DNA of 64,000 nt from an uncultured Saprospiraceae bacterium (GCA_938045585.1 CALIAU010000015.1:1-64000); one strand, 5' to 3'; shown: positions 24,416 through 33,327, counted from the stretch's first letter. Numbers and translations: made by a program. The notes: generated by a model not told the origin, from the sequence alone.

Positions 24416-25893
24416 AAATCAAAAGCAAAATACAAAAAAGGTCTTTTTTCCAGTCTATCTGAACGCAGAAGCATTAATTTATCATGTATTTGCTCTAATT
24501 CTTGTTTTGATGGCGATTGCTGTGTCTTTGCAGCCTTTCTTAAGAGTTCTAGGATCAGGTCCACTGCAGTGCTTTGTTCGTTTAATTTGATAAAGCTACG
24601 TTTCACATTTAAAATTGTATTACTAATAAGATTATAGCTTCCTAAATGATAGTGACACATAAGTAAGAGTAGCTTAGAATAGACTATCACATCCTGTCTC
24701 AAGTAGTTTCCATCTGTGTAAATGAGTCGGTTGAGGTAGTCAACGGCTATCTTATACTTTCCAGCTCCAAAGTAGATCCATGCTATCTTGTAGTAAAAGA
24801 TATAATTCTTATGCATGTCTAGACTTTGTTGGTGTTCTGATAGTCCTTCCAATATCTCAGGGACAAGACTGAGTCCTTGGGCATATTCCCCTTCCAGATA
24901 AATTCGATTTATTTCAGCAATGGATAAGTAATAGAAGTATTGCACTCGATTGTTTTCAGAAAAGTTACTACCATACTTTCTGTAAAAGCTAACCATGATA
25001 TAATATGCTCTTAGGAATTTGTCTAAAGAGCCAAGGTAATATGCAGTTGTCATGGTATAATGTAGGCCACGTAAAAACAAGTGCGGATCCTTTTGTTTCA
25101 TAATGGATTGCGTGTTAAAATGCTCTACCCATTGCAGTGCATGCTTGTACGCATACTTAAAATTTAGCGTCATGTAGTTATACCATACATAACTTTGATG
25201 TAAAAATACATATTCGTAAAAGCTGAGCTTTCTGATATCATAGGCGGGGAGATTCGATTGAAAGTATTCATTAAAGATAAAGAGATCACGTTCTGACTTA
25301 GCAAATCCCAATTTTATATACAGTCCCTGTACCCGTAGACTTAGGTTTAAGAAGGTAGAAGTCCCGGCAACTAGTTCTTTCAATGTGTTGGATTTACTAA
25401 TGAGGCGTTCTACCTTGTTTTTTACTTTTCTGGATCGTGTAATATGTCTAGACTCAATACGCTTCTGAAATTCAAGCACTTCAAAATAGAGTAGGTTCCT
25501 AGAGGCAGCTTCCGCAAGGGGAGTGATACGATCTAATAATTGAAGGCTTTGCAGATACAGTCCCTTACTATAGAGGATTTGTGCAAAATCCAATTGCTCT
25601 CTTAATTGAATTTCTATGTCTTTCGCTGTGTGTAAGAGGCGTAAGCTTTTTAGAATCTGCGTATATAAGTGTCTTTTTAAGTTATTGAAATTATTGCGAC
25701 TAATGGATGGAAAGGCAGATGCAATCTTTTCTTCATTCAGCGCATCCATTTTTTCAAGGAGATCAAAGAGTTTCAAGAAGTGTACATCCTTATTACTTTG
25801 TAGCCTGTTGACAAAGAGTTTGAAGTTGCGCTTTTCCGACTTGTCCAAACTATGTACTAAATTAAATAAGGCCTTAGTTTTTGATATAGGCAT
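24352..25893 (-). CDS. Uncharacterised TPR-like helical-repeat protein
   Basis: This 513-residue cytoplasmic protein has no signal peptide or membrane span. It is nearly all helical, with repeated aromatic/leucine-rich helices that look like degenerate TPR or related repeats (ALQWVEHFNTQ, YYKIAWIYFGAGKYKIAVDYLNRL, LLLLMCHYHLGSYNLIS). The N-terminus (KALFNLVHSLDKSEKRNFKLFVN) is shared by unannotated proteins in Bacteroidota as far as I recall. No catalytic motif is visible. It overlaps the HhH-barrel gene by 64 bases, so the two are almost certainly co-expressed. Confidence 0.7.
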   Translation of the reverse strand: MPISKTKALFNLVHSLDKSEKRNFKLFVNRLQSNKDVHFLKLFDLLEKMDALNEEKIASAFPSISRNNFNNLKRHLYTQILKSLRLLHTAKDIEIQLREQLDFAQILYSKGLYLQSLQLLDRITPLAEAASRNLLYFEVLEFQKRIESRHITRSRKVKNKVERLISKSNTLKELVAGTSTFLNLSLRVQGLYIKLGFAKSERDLFIFNEYFQSNLPAYDIRKLSFYEYVFLHQSYVWYNYMTLNFKYAYKHALQWVEHFNTQSIMKQKDPHLFLRGLHYTMTTAYYLGSLDKFLRAYYIMVSFYRKYGSNFSENNRVQYFYYLSIAEINRIYLEGEYAQGLSLVPEILEGLSEHQQSLDMHKNYIFYYKIAWIYFGAGKYKIAVDYLNRLIYTDGNYLRQDVIVYSKLLLLMCHYHLGSYNLISNTILNVKRSFIKLNEQSTAVDLILELLRKAAKTQQSPSKQELEQIHDKLMLLRSDRLEKRPFLYFAFDLWVESLKHKNLSMEQLLNPVV

Positions 25894-26003
25894 AACACAG
25901 AATATTTTATATATGCCTGTATATCAGTGTAGTATGTACTAAATATATGTTTAGGCGTAACAAATTTATAATTAATTGGCAAAATAAATACTAAGGCTAC
26001 TAT

Positions 26004-26011
26004 TAGATTTG
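26004..26011 (+). promoter_or_regulatory. -7 box of the glutamine synthetase gene
   Basis: TAGATTTG matches TAnnTTTG, 26 bases upstream of the ATG at 26038. A TTGG at 25976 is rather far away (about 25 bases) to be the -33 element. A second box on the minus strand, TAAATTTG at 25968-25961, could serve the divergent helical-repeat gene. Confidence 0.5.
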
Positions 26012-26037
26012 TAGCTCATTGTAATAAATCAAAACTC

Positions 26038-27054
26038 ATGGGTAAAGTAAAATTAGAATACGTATGGTTAGATGGTTCTGAGCCAACTCAACAAATGCGT
26101 AGTAAAACAAAGGTCTTAGACACAAGAAAATTCAAAGGAAAATTAAAAGATGCACCAGTATGGTCATTTGATGGTTCTTCCACAAATCAAGCAAAGGGCG
26201 GTTCTTCCGATTTACTATTAAAACCAGCTCGTATTTTCACGGATCCTTCACGAAGAGATGGCTTTATAGTGATCTGTGAGGTGATGAATGCAGATGGTAC
26301 ACCACATATAACAAATGGTAGAGCAACGATAGACGATGATGACAATGATTTCTGGTTTGGCTTTGAGCAAGAATATGTATTCTGGGATATCGAGCACCAT
26401 TCACCGCTCGGGTTTCCAGCAGCAGGTTACTATCCAGCACCACAGGGACCTTACTACTGCTCTGTAGGTGCAGAATATGCGGTAGGACGTGAAATCGTTG
26501 AAGAGCATATGGATCATTGTATAGATGCAGATATCAATATTGAGGGAATCAATGCAGAGGTAATGAAAGGACAGTGGGAATATCAAGTATTTGCTAAGGG
26601 AGCAAAAGAAGCAGGTGATCAATTATGGGCAGCGCGTTACCTAATGGAAAAGGTAGCAGAAAAGTATGGTGTTCGTGTGAATCTACATCCAAAGCCTGTA
26701 AAAGGAGATTGGAATGGTTCAGGAATGCATGCTAATTTCTCCAACTCAAGATTGAGAAAGGGAGGTAGCAAGAAGGTCTTTGAAGAAATCTGTGAGAAAT
26801 TCAGACCAAAGGATAGAATTAAAGAAGCCATTAGTGTGTATGGTGCAGACAATGAGCAACGTTTAACTGGATTGCATGAGACACAGTCTATCAAGAAGTT
26901 CTCCTATGGAGTCTCTGATAGAGGCGCTTCTATACGAATTCCAATAGCAGTTGTAGAAAACAAGTGGAAAGGATGGTTAGAGGATAGGAGACCTGCATCA
27001 AATGCAGATCCTTATAAGGTAGCAGCAAGTATAATACGTTCAGTTAAGTCATAG
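26038..27054 (+). CDS. glnA: Glutamine synthetase, short (type II-like) form
   Basis: Glutamine synthetase joins ammonia to glutamate using ATP. This 338-residue protein is of the short class resembling eukaryotic and rhizobial GSII, not the ~470-residue GSI or ~700-residue GSIII common in Bacteroidota. Landmarks are the beta-grasp start VKLEYVWLDGSEPTQQMRSK, WSFDGSSTNQA, FGFEQEYVFWD, GINAEVMKGQWEYQV, the ATP-site NLHPKPVKGDWNGSGMHANF and the C-terminal DRGASIRIP. It has its own promoter box and a strong terminator, so it is monocistronic. No adenylylation site of the GSI kind is expected. Confidence 0.95.
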   Translation: MGKVKLEYVWLDGSEPTQQMRSKTKVLDTRKFKGKLKDAPVWSFDGSSTNQAKGGSSDLLLKPARIFTDPSRRDGFIVICEVMNADGTPHITNGRATIDDDDNDFWFGFEQEYVFWDIEHHSPLGFPAAGYYPAPQGPYYCSVGAEYAVGREIVEEHMDHCIDADINIEGINAEVMKGQWEYQVFAKGAKEAGDQLWAARYLMEKVAEKYGVRVNLHPKPVKGDWNGSGMHANFSNSRLRKGGSKKVFEEICEKFRPKDRIKEAISVYGADNEQRLTGLHETQSIKKFSYGVSDRGASIRIPIAVVENKWKGWLEDRRPASNADPYKVAASIIRSVKS

Positions 27055-27059
27055 TAATT

Positions 27060-27093
27060 AAAGAGCTCATCATTCACTTGATGGGCTCTTTTT
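27060..27093 (+). terminator. Terminator of the glutamine synthetase gene
   Basis: AAAGAGCTCATCA (27060-27072) pairs with TGATGGGCTCTTT (27079-27091) with one G-U pair and a 6-base loop, followed by a T-run. It starts six bases after the stop codon. Confidence 0.85.
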
Positions 27094-27121
27094 AATTTAT
27101 AAAGTTGTTTAGTTTTACACC

Positions 27122-27322
27122 ATGAAAACAGCACTCACGTCCGTAGGCTTTCTAATCTTCCTTTTTGGCTTTATTGCACTTGTCTTAAGTCTAGTAGGAC
27201 TCAAACTTAGTTTCTTGACTTGGATAGATAGCGGAAGTAGGACAATGGGTTTGGCTATACGTCTAGCCATGATTTTTGGAGGGGTAAGTATGATGTATGT
27301 GGGGAAGATGCGGGAGGATTAA
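27122..27322 (+). CDS. Small two-span membrane protein
   Basis: A 66-residue protein with two hydrophobic segments, ~5-30 (TSVGFLIFLFGFIALVLSL) and ~44-60 (LAIRLAMIFGGVSMMYVG), joined by a short polar loop. It has an ATG start and a charged C-terminus. Small membrane proteins of this kind are frequent in Bacteroidota and have no known role. It starts after the glutamine synthetase terminator and ends where the degenerate GGATT array begins. Confidence 0.6.
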   Translation: MKTALTSVGFLIFLFGFIALVLSLVGLKLSFLTWIDSGSRTMGLAIRLAMIFGGVSMMYVGKMRED

Positions 27323-27435
27323 CCAGGATTTACCAGGATTTTCTGGATTTCAGGATTTGTAGGATGTATTTGAGCGGGTGAACTGGAATTAGTAGAATTA
27401 ATTGAATTTCCAGAATTAGTATGATTTTCAGAATT
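27311..27435 (+). repeat. Degenerate ~9-bp-period array, downstream flank of the GxxExxY gene
   Basis: GGATT or GGATG recurs at 27316, 27326, 27336, 27345, 27353 and 27362. GAATT or GATTT then recurs at 27386, 27395, 27404, 27413, 27423 and 27431, so a motif appears every 8-10 bases over ~120 bases. Its first few bases overlap the end of the small membrane gene, which may have been extended by it. Confidence 0.75.
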
Positions 27436-27456
27436 GTACTCAGAAGACTGGTGATG

Positions 27457-27837
27457 TTATTTCTTTTTGTTGAATAGTCTCTTGTATTGTAGGGAAGTTC
27501 CACCAAAATTTATGAGTAGACCAGTTTCCAAATTAAAAGCTTCCAGATAGTTTTTTCCTTGAGCTAGATGAGCATTGTTTAATTCTACAACAGCTTTTAT
27601 CTCTAATAAAATTGTATTTGCAACAAAAAAGTCCACTCTGCGTGTTCCAATATGTTTTTTTCTATAATAGATAGGTATCTCTACCTCTCTTAGATACTCC
27701 AGATTTTCCCATTTAAATTCTATTTCTAAAGCGCGTTGATATATTTTTTCTTGGAAACCAGATCCCAAAGTCGAATGAATGCGCATTCCACATCCTATTA
27801 TCCTATGCGTACATCTGTTTATATCAGGAATATCCAT
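27457..27837 (-). CDS. GxxExxY protein (PD-(D/E)XK nuclease-like)
   Basis: The 126-residue protein shows the name-giving motif GSGFQEKIYQRAL (G25, E30, Y33), preceded by RIIGCGMRIHSTLG, and the nuclease-type VDFFVANTILLEIKAV with an ExK-like pair. It ends LLINFGGTSLQYKRLF, standard for the family. The fold is related to PD-(D/E)XK nucleases, but the biological role is unknown. The gene stands alone and is flanked on both sides by degenerate ~9-bp GGATT arrays in inverted orientation, which suggests a small mobile or self-maintaining unit. This last point is inference. Confidence 0.88.
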   Translation of the reverse strand: MDIPDINRCTHRIIGCGMRIHSTLGSGFQEKIYQRALEIEFKWENLEYLREVEIPIYYRKKHIGTRRVDFFVANTILLEIKAVVELNNAHLAQGKNYLEAFNLETGLLINFGGTSLQYKRLFNKKK

Positions 27838-27933
27838 AAATTATAATTTCATGTTTCAAGATTGTTATTGAATCATTCTTATATGTTCTGATTTTCTTAA
27901 TGGTAAACATATAGCAAAGTGAATTCTGATTTT

Positions 27934-27965
27934 AATCCTCCTAATCTTGTCATCTTGAAAATCCT
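27934..27965 (-). repeat. Degenerate ~9-bp-period array, upstream flank of the GxxExxY gene
   Basis: AATCC or its variants recur at 27934, 27943, 27951 and 27960 on the plus strand, equal to GGATT-type units on the minus strand, every 8-9 bases. They are inverted relative to the array at 27311-27435. The 341-base gap 27838-28178 holds this array, an A/T-rich stretch and the hairpin element at 28051-28151. Confidence 0.6.
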
Positions 27966-28050
27966 GTTCAAATACCCAAAGTAAACTCTACCATAAAACT
28001 TACACCCACCCGCGATAAGGAAGGTAAGGGCTCGGTAGGGGTTGCCACTA

Positions 28051-28151
28051 GGCGACCTACCTGCGTGCCACAAGCAGGCTGGCGGAACCCATGAACTGCC
28101 TGACAGCTCTTTCTGAACTTGAAGAGTGAAGAAAGAGATGGATCGCCCAAA
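28051..28151 (-). repeat. Hairpin-rich 3' element B, TTTGGGCG type
   Basis: On the minus strand TTTGGGCGATCC begins at 28151, 27 bases after the HMG-CoA lyase stop. A hairpin CTCTTTCT/AGAAAGAG follows, then a CCTGC (28060-28064)/GCAGG (28074-28078) stem close to an AGGTCGCC. It shares its start and general design with the elements at 7327, 44364 and 50321 but is the most diverged. Confidence 0.5.
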
Positions 28152-28178
28152 TAGAATTAAGAAATATGTGGAATAAGA

Positions 28179-29036
28179 TTATGGAAATACCTCGGTTGCA
28201 ATACCCATGGCTCTAAGGAAGGACTTACTGTCTATACCTAAGGCATCTTCTTTTTGATCAAAGTAGTAGATGAGATTTTCTGTAGGCATATTTCCGACCA
28301 GGTCATCTTTAGCCATAGGGCAGCCGCCATAGCCTCTAATGGTGCTGTCGTAGCGTTTGCAGCCACTTTGATAGGCAGCATCTATTTTTTCTTTCCAGTT
28401 GTGTGCATGTGTGTGTAAATGTGCGCCGAATTCAACGTCTGGGTAGGGAGGAATAAGGTTGTCAAATAAATAGGAAATACTCTCTGGTGTTGCCACTCCA
28501 ATAGTATCTGAAAGGGCAATAATACGAATTCCTAAATCAGCTAGTTTGTCTACCCAATGTTGGCAAATTTCAACATTCCAAGGGTCTCCATATGGATTTC
28601 CAAATCCCATAGAAACATACATGATGAGCTTTTTATCATTTGCATTTGCAATCTCGATAATATCCTGCACTCGTTCTACGGATTCTTCAATAGTAGCGTT
28701 TGTGTTTCTGAGTTGAAAAGTTTCTGAGATCGAAAAAGGGTAGCCGAGATAGTCAATGCAGTCATACTGTACGGCATCGATAGCACCTCGCTTATTTGCC
28801 ACTATTGCTGAGAGTTTTGTTTTGGTATTGGATAAATCTAAATTCTCAACAACTTCCTTAACATCGCGCATCTGCGGTATTGCTTTTGGGGAAACAAAAC
28901 TACCAAAATCAAGCGTATCAAAACCTACCTGCAAAAGTGCATTGATATAATTAATTTTCTTCTCTGTATCGATAAAGCTATGGATGCCTTGCATAGCATC
29001 GCGGGGACATTCTATGATCTTGATTTTATTGGACAT
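28179..29036 (-). CDS. Hydroxymethylglutaryl-CoA lyase
   Basis: HMG-CoA lyase splits HMG-CoA into acetyl-CoA and acetoacetate, the last step of leucine breakdown. The 285-residue protein has the HMGL-like TIM-barrel landmarks: IIECPRDAMQGI near the N-terminus, DFGSFVSPKAIPQM, YVSMGFGNPYGDPWN, ALSDTIGVATPESI, FGAHLHTHAHNW (metal ligands HLHTH) and the glycine loop GGCPMAKDDLVGNM with the catalytic-position Cys. I start at the ATG at 29036 (MSNKIKIIECPRD). A longer frame to 29129 is not family-like and would run through the promoter box at 29042-29049. It is divergent from the sigma factor gene. Confidence 0.92.
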   Translation of the reverse strand: MSNKIKIIECPRDAMQGIHSFIDTEKKINYINALLQVGFDTLDFGSFVSPKAIPQMRDVKEVVENLDLSNTKTKLSAIVANKRGAIDAVQYDCIDYLGYPFSISETFQLRNTNATIEESVERVQDIIEIANANDKKLIMYVSMGFGNPYGDPWNVEICQHWVDKLADLGIRIIALSDTIGVATPESISYLFDNLIPPYPDVEFGAHLHTHAHNWKEKIDAAYQSGCKRYDSTIRGYGGCPMAKDDLVGNMPTENLIYYFDQKEDALGIDSKSFLRAMGIATEVFP

Positions 29037-29041
29037 GGACT

Positions 29042-29049
29042 CAAAGATA
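29042..29049 (-). promoter_or_regulatory. -7 box abutting the HMG-CoA lyase gene
   Basis: The minus strand reads TATCTTTG, an exact TAnnTTTG match, ending five bases before the ATG at 29036. This supports the short start and implies a leaderless transcript. Confidence 0.55.
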
Positions 29050-29136
29050 TATAAAACACCATTTGATTCAGTTAATTCAATTAAATGAAATATTGCTGCG
29101 TTTCTAAATCTCTTGCTAAAAACATACATTAGCAGA

Positions 29137-29640
29137 GTGAAGATTCAGACGAAGGAAGACTTTAAACGGGTTTTTGATCAACTTTATAACCCTTTGTGTA
29201 ATTTTTCTGCCACAATTCTTAACGATGAGGCAGGGGCAGAAGACGTTGTGCAAGAGGTATTTGTGAAGCTTTGGAATAAAAGAGAGGAATTGGATGTTTC
29301 TGGAGATTTTAAATCTTATGTCTTTCAAGCAGTGAAGAATAAATCATTAGAAGTTCTTAGAAAAAAAAAATCTGATTTAAGGCATTTGGAATCTGCAATA
29401 CAGGTAGCATATGTTGACCGCGACACTCCGATACAGCGGGAACTTGATAATTATCTGCTGAAGGAAAAATTGTATAATTCTTTACGACAATTACCGCCTA
29501 AATGCAGGGAAATCTTTGAAATGAGTAAATTAGAAGGCCTAACTTACGGTGAAATTGCAGACGTCATGAAAATTTCTCCAAAAACGGTAGAAACGCAGAT
29601 GTCCAGAGCATTTAAAATATTGAGAAACTTTTTACAATAG
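29137..29640 (+). CDS. FecI-type ECF sigma-70 factor
   Basis: This extracytoplasmic-function sigma factor directs RNA polymerase to a small regulon when released by its anti-sigma partner. Region 2 is seen in FDQLYNPLCNFSATILNDEAGAEDVVQEVFVKLW and region 4 in LRQLPPKCREIFEMSKLEGLTYGEIAD then SPKTVETQMSRA, which match the Bacteroidota FecI-like group. The likely start is GTG at 29137; a TTG at 29113 would add eight residues. A FecR anti-sigma gene follows after 15 bases, then its receptor, so this is the head of a trans-envelope signalling operon. Confidence 0.92.
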   Translation: MKIQTKEDFKRVFDQLYNPLCNFSATILNDEAGAEDVVQEVFVKLWNKREELDVSGDFKSYVFQAVKNKSLEVLRKKKSDLRHLESAIQVAYVDRDTPIQRELDNYLLKEKLYNSLRQLPPKCREIFEMSKLEGLTYGEIADVMKISPKTVETQMSRAFKILRNFLQ

Positions 29641-29655
29641 GATTAAGCAATAGAG

Positions 29656-30645
29656 ATGAAAATTGATGAAATTTTAAGGAAATACTTTCTAGGCAAGCAA
29701 TCAGAGGAAGAACTGGCTATGCTGCAGGCTTGGAAGTTAGAGTCTGAGGAGAATTTGGCTGCAATCAATCAATTGGAGACCTATTGGAAAAATTACGAGA
29801 ATATAAAGGATTATAAAGAGTTTGATAAAATTTCAGCTTGGGATAGTATCTCAGAGCAAATAGAAAATCCAGTGAAAGAAGAAATTGAAGAGACGCAGAA
29901 GGAAGAGGCTAAAACGATTGCTTTTCCATTATGGAAGGTGGCAGCTAGTTTATTCATTGCGTTAGGTGCTTTCTATTTTATCAAAACTGGTGGAGGAGCA
30001 GAGGAGTCAATCAGTCAGCTGGCATTAGTGGATGTAGAAGTTCTCACTGAAAAAGCCTTAGAAGATGGTTCTATGGTTTGGTTTAATGCACATACGAAAG
30101 CAGATTTATCCCAGTTCACAAAAGAAAAACGCACAATAGAATTGCAAGAAGGAGAAGCCTATTTTGAGGTGCAGTCTGATAAAGAACATCCCTTTGTAGT
30201 CTCGGCAGGAGATTTTAATATTGAAGTAGTAGGTACAGAGTTCAATGTGAGTTACCTTAATAATCAGATAGAGATTTTTGTACAGGAAGGAAGAGTTCTT
30301 GTAATGAACGGTAATAGAAAAGTATATCTATCAGCAGGTGATATGATTGTAGGATCTACTGCTGCATTTAGTAAGAAAGAAAATGCAAATCAAAATACCA
30401 TTTCTTGGAAAACAAAGCGTTTAGAATTTAATAACAGTCAGCTTAGTGAGGTTCTAGAAGATTTATCAAATCATTTCCAAGTAGATATTACATTAAAAGA
30501 AGGGGTAGATCATAAAAATTGTTTTTTAAACACTTCATTCTCAGAAGAGAAACTAGAAGATGTTTTATCTGAACTTGAAGCACTATTTCAAATTAGTTCG
30601 CACAAAGCAGGCAACACTATCGTTATAGATAAGGTGAATTGCTAA
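29656..30645 (+). CDS. FecR-family anti-sigma factor
   Basis: FecR proteins hold the sigma factor at the inner membrane and receive the signal from a TonB-dependent receptor. The 329 residues comprise a cytoplasmic N-terminal part (1-~90), one membrane span at ~93-109 (WKVAASLFIALGAFYFI), the periplasmic FecR domain (~120-225, with KTKAD-like AHTKADLSQF, EGEAYFEVQSDKEHPFVV, VVGTEFNV) and a C-terminal DUF4974 domain (~255-329, FNNSQLSEVLEDLSNHF). It starts with ATG 15 bases after the sigma gene and ends three bases before the receptor gene. Confidence 0.94.
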   Translation: MKIDEILRKYFLGKQSEEELAMLQAWKLESEENLAAINQLETYWKNYENIKDYKEFDKISAWDSISEQIENPVKEEIEETQKEEAKTIAFPLWKVAASLFIALGAFYFIKTGGGAEESISQLALVDVEVLTEKALEDGSMVWFNAHTKADLSQFTKEKRTIELQEGEAYFEVQSDKEHPFVVSAGDFNIEVVGTEFNVSYLNNQIEIFVQEGRVLVMNGNRKVYLSAGDMIVGSTAAFSKKENANQNTISWKTKRLEFNNSQLSEVLEDLSNHFQVDITLKEGVDHKNCFLNTSFSEEKLEDVLSELEALFQISSHKAGNTIVIDKVNC

Positions 30646-30648
30646 TGA

Positions 30649-33273
30649 ATGATTAAAGTACATACATACTTCTTTAGTGTTGTATTCCTTTTCTTTGGAA
30701 CGGTATCTTCTTCTGCGCAATCATCCATTCTCGACTCTCCATTTGACTTAGAACTACTAGAGGGCTCCGTTATTGAAATTTTAACAGAGTTAGAACGAGT
30801 AAATGATATTCGTTTCAGCTATAGTACGCGATCAATTGATGTAGATAGGGTCGTTCTGGTTTCTACCAATGCCAATACTTTAAAAAAACTATTACGTTTC
30901 CTATTTGATGATTCTATCATCCCTATAGAAACTACGCACCGAAAAATAATATTGGTGCCTGCCAAAGATGCTGAGTATGAATACATATCTGGTTTTGTCA
31001 GAGATACACTTTCAGGCGAACCAATTGCACATGCTTTGGTAATTGATAATAATTCGAATAAGACCTATTTTTCTAACAATGATGGCTACTTCATATTTAA
31101 GCGGCTTAAGCAGGATAGTGCACATATAGAGATACGATACTTAGGCTATAGTAGTAAACTGATAGAGGGTGACTTAGCCAATAAAGATATTATTGTAGAA
31201 ATGAGCAGCGACTTCAGTTTTCCTGATATTATAATTTCAGATTCCAAGTTACTCAATAGCGAAAAAGGAGGAGATGAAAAGGTCTTCTTGAGTGAGGCAA
31301 GTTTGTTTCCTTCTATGATGGGTGAAAAAGATCTACTCAGATCGTTAAAGAAATATCCTGAAATAAGTTCAGGAGGAGAGGGGCAAAATGGATTCCTAGT
31401 TCGGGGAGGTAGTGCAGATCAAAATTTGGTATTACTGGAGGGAGTTCCTGTGTACGAAATTAGCCATCTAGGAGGTATCTCATCAATTTTAGTTACCGAT
31501 GCAGTACGTAAGGCAGATTTCATTTCTACAGGCTTTCCAGCAAAGTTTGGTGGAAGGATTTCTTCCGTAGTAGATGTCCAATTAAAGGAGGGGAACGCGC
31601 ATACAAGTACAGGAAATGTACAGGCAAGTATGATGGGTTTAAAAGCAGCACTGAGTGGACCAATTATAAATTCGAAAACGACATATTCAGTTGCTGGTAG
31701 ACTTTCGTGGTTTGATGAGTATTTAGGTCCCTTAGTAGAGCGGAATGCTGAATTGAATGCAGCTGAAATGAATTATAATGATATGCTAGCGAAGGTGACG
31801 CATTATTTTAGTCCCTCTAGTAAACTGAGTGTTTCGGCTTATCGTGGATCAGATGAGATAGATGTTACTCAGAACCAAATAGTGATTGATAGTCTTACTC
31901 CCTTAGATTTTATAAATAATAATCAGATTACCTGGTCTAACCAATTTGTAACAGTAGATTGGTCTAGCTCTATAGGTTCACAATTGTACTTGCATCTAAA
32001 AGCATTTGACTACACGTACAACTTTAGTTCTCGGGCGAAGTACAATTTTGAATTGCTACGGGACGGTGTTGTGAGCCAGAGAGAGTACTTTGTCAATTCT
32101 CAATCTAGTATAAATGATAGATCTTTATTGTTTGACGCGAGCTATTATTTTTCTAATGAACATAAGCTTGATTTTGGAGCTAGTGTTGCTTTTCAAAGTT
32201 TCAAACCAAGTTTGAGTCAAACAGATGAAGTAACCACTATAAACAATACAAAGACGCGCTATTCCAAATTCTATGTGGATGATGCCATTACAATTTCCGA
32301 TAGAATGGATCTTAATCTCGGGTTACATTTTTCCATTTTTGATAATAACAAAACGTATTATTCTTTAGAACCAAGATTTAATCTTTCATACAAGTTATCT
32401 AAAGAAAGTCGACTCAGCTTGTCGGGTTCCAAGATGAGTCAGAACATTCATTTGCTTACGAACCCAGGCATTGGATTGCCTTCTGATCTGTGGGTGCCTA
32501 GCACAGAACGTGTACGACCGCAAACTGCCTATGAGCTGAGTCTGTCTTATGCGTTTAAACCGAGTAAGAGTTTGAGTTTTTCATTGGCTTCTTTTTATAA
32601 GCGAATGGAAAACCTGATTGATTATCAATCCAATGCAGATTTGTTTTTTTTCATACTCAACGATGCTGATTATATTCCACCTATCAATACTGTAGAAAAC
32701 TGGGAAGACCTCGTATTTATAGGTCAGGGGGAAGCCTATGGTGCAGAATTCTATGGACAATACAGTAGAACGAAGTTTAAAACCTGGCTTTCTTATAGCT
32801 ATGGACATTCTAATAGAACCTTTGAAGAAATTAATGACGGAATTTCATTTCCATATAAATTCGATTACAGGCATGATATTAATGTAGGCATGTTGTATCA
32901 ATTTTCTCCAAGTTTTTCTGCGAGTGCCTTGTGGGTTTATAACAGGGGAAGGAGAACTTCTTTAGCGACCGAACAAATTTTACTTACTGACGGAACTAAG
33001 ATTATTCTACCTCCTAATAGGAATAATCTTTTGTTCCCGGATTTTCATCATTTTGATCTTAACCTTGAGTATAAAAAAGACTGGGGTGCACAAAAATTTA
33101 TTTTGAATTTTGGTGTGTACAATGTGTATAATCGGTTTAATACTTTCTATCTGTATTTAGTAGAGGAGGAACTAATAAACGAACAAACTGGGCAGACAGA
33201 ACAAGATTTTACTATTCGACAGTTAAGTATATTCCCGATTTTGCCTCAATTAAGTGCAGAATTGCAATTTTAA
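30649..33273 (+). CDS. STN-domain TonB-dependent transducer/receptor
   Basis: The 874-residue outer-membrane receptor has four parts. They are a signal peptide (1-24, SSSAQ), an STN domain (~30-105, DLELLEGSVIEILTELERVNDIRFSY) that in FecA-type transducers contacts FecR, a carboxypeptidase-regulatory-like domain (~113-195, SGFVRDTLSGEPIAHALVI), and a plug (~220-310, LVRGGSADQNLVLLEGVPVY). The barrel follows and ends in Phe. The STN domain and the upstream sigma/anti-sigma pair mark it as a signalling receptor. The ligand is unknown; it need not be iron. The DUF4249 gene follows after 54 bases. Confidence 0.93.
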   Translation: MIKVHTYFFSVVFLFFGTVSSSAQSSILDSPFDLELLEGSVIEILTELERVNDIRFSYSTRSIDVDRVVLVSTNANTLKKLLRFLFDDSIIPIETTHRKIILVPAKDAEYEYISGFVRDTLSGEPIAHALVIDNNSNKTYFSNNDGYFIFKRLKQDSAHIEIRYLGYSSKLIEGDLANKDIIVEMSSDFSFPDIIISDSKLLNSEKGGDEKVFLSEASLFPSMMGEKDLLRSLKKYPEISSGGEGQNGFLVRGGSADQNLVLLEGVPVYEISHLGGISSILVTDAVRKADFISTGFPAKFGGRISSVVDVQLKEGNAHTSTGNVQASMMGLKAALSGPIINSKTTYSVAGRLSWFDEYLGPLVERNAELNAAEMNYNDMLAKVTHYFSPSSKLSVSAYRGSDEIDVTQNQIVIDSLTPLDFINNNQITWSNQFVTVDWSSSIGSQLYLHLKAFDYTYNFSSRAKYNFELLRDGVVSQREYFVNSQSSINDRSLLFDASYYFSNEHKLDFGASVAFQSFKPSLSQTDEVTTINNTKTRYSKFYVDDAITISDRMDLNLGLHFSIFDNNKTYYSLEPRFNLSYKLSKESRLSLSGSKMSQNIHLLTNPGIGLPSDLWVPSTERVRPQTAYELSLSYAFKPSKSLSFSLASFYKRMENLIDYQSNADLFFFILNDADYIPPINTVENWEDLVFIGQGEAYGAEFYGQYSRTKFKTWLSYSYGHSNRTFEEINDGISFPYKFDYRHDINVGMLYQFSPSFSASALWVYNRGRRTSLATEQILLTDGTKIILPPNRNNLLFPDFHHFDLNLEYKKDWGAQKFILNFGVYNVYNRFNTFYLYLVEEELINEQTGQTEQDFTIRQLSIFPILPQLSAELQF

Positions 33274-33327
33274 TAGGACTAATGTTCCGTATTTGTTGTT
33301 AGAAATAATTATCTTTAGTCATTAGGT

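Noticed and set aside
27122-27322. Toxin or antitoxin peptide next to the GxxExxY gene
   Set aside because: Two membrane spans and a short size alone do not make a toxin; no antitoxin or antisense RNA signal is visible.
29037-29129. 31-residue N-terminal extension of HMG-CoA lyase
   Set aside because: Not conserved in the family as I know it, and a -7 promoter box lies just upstream of the internal ATG at 29036.
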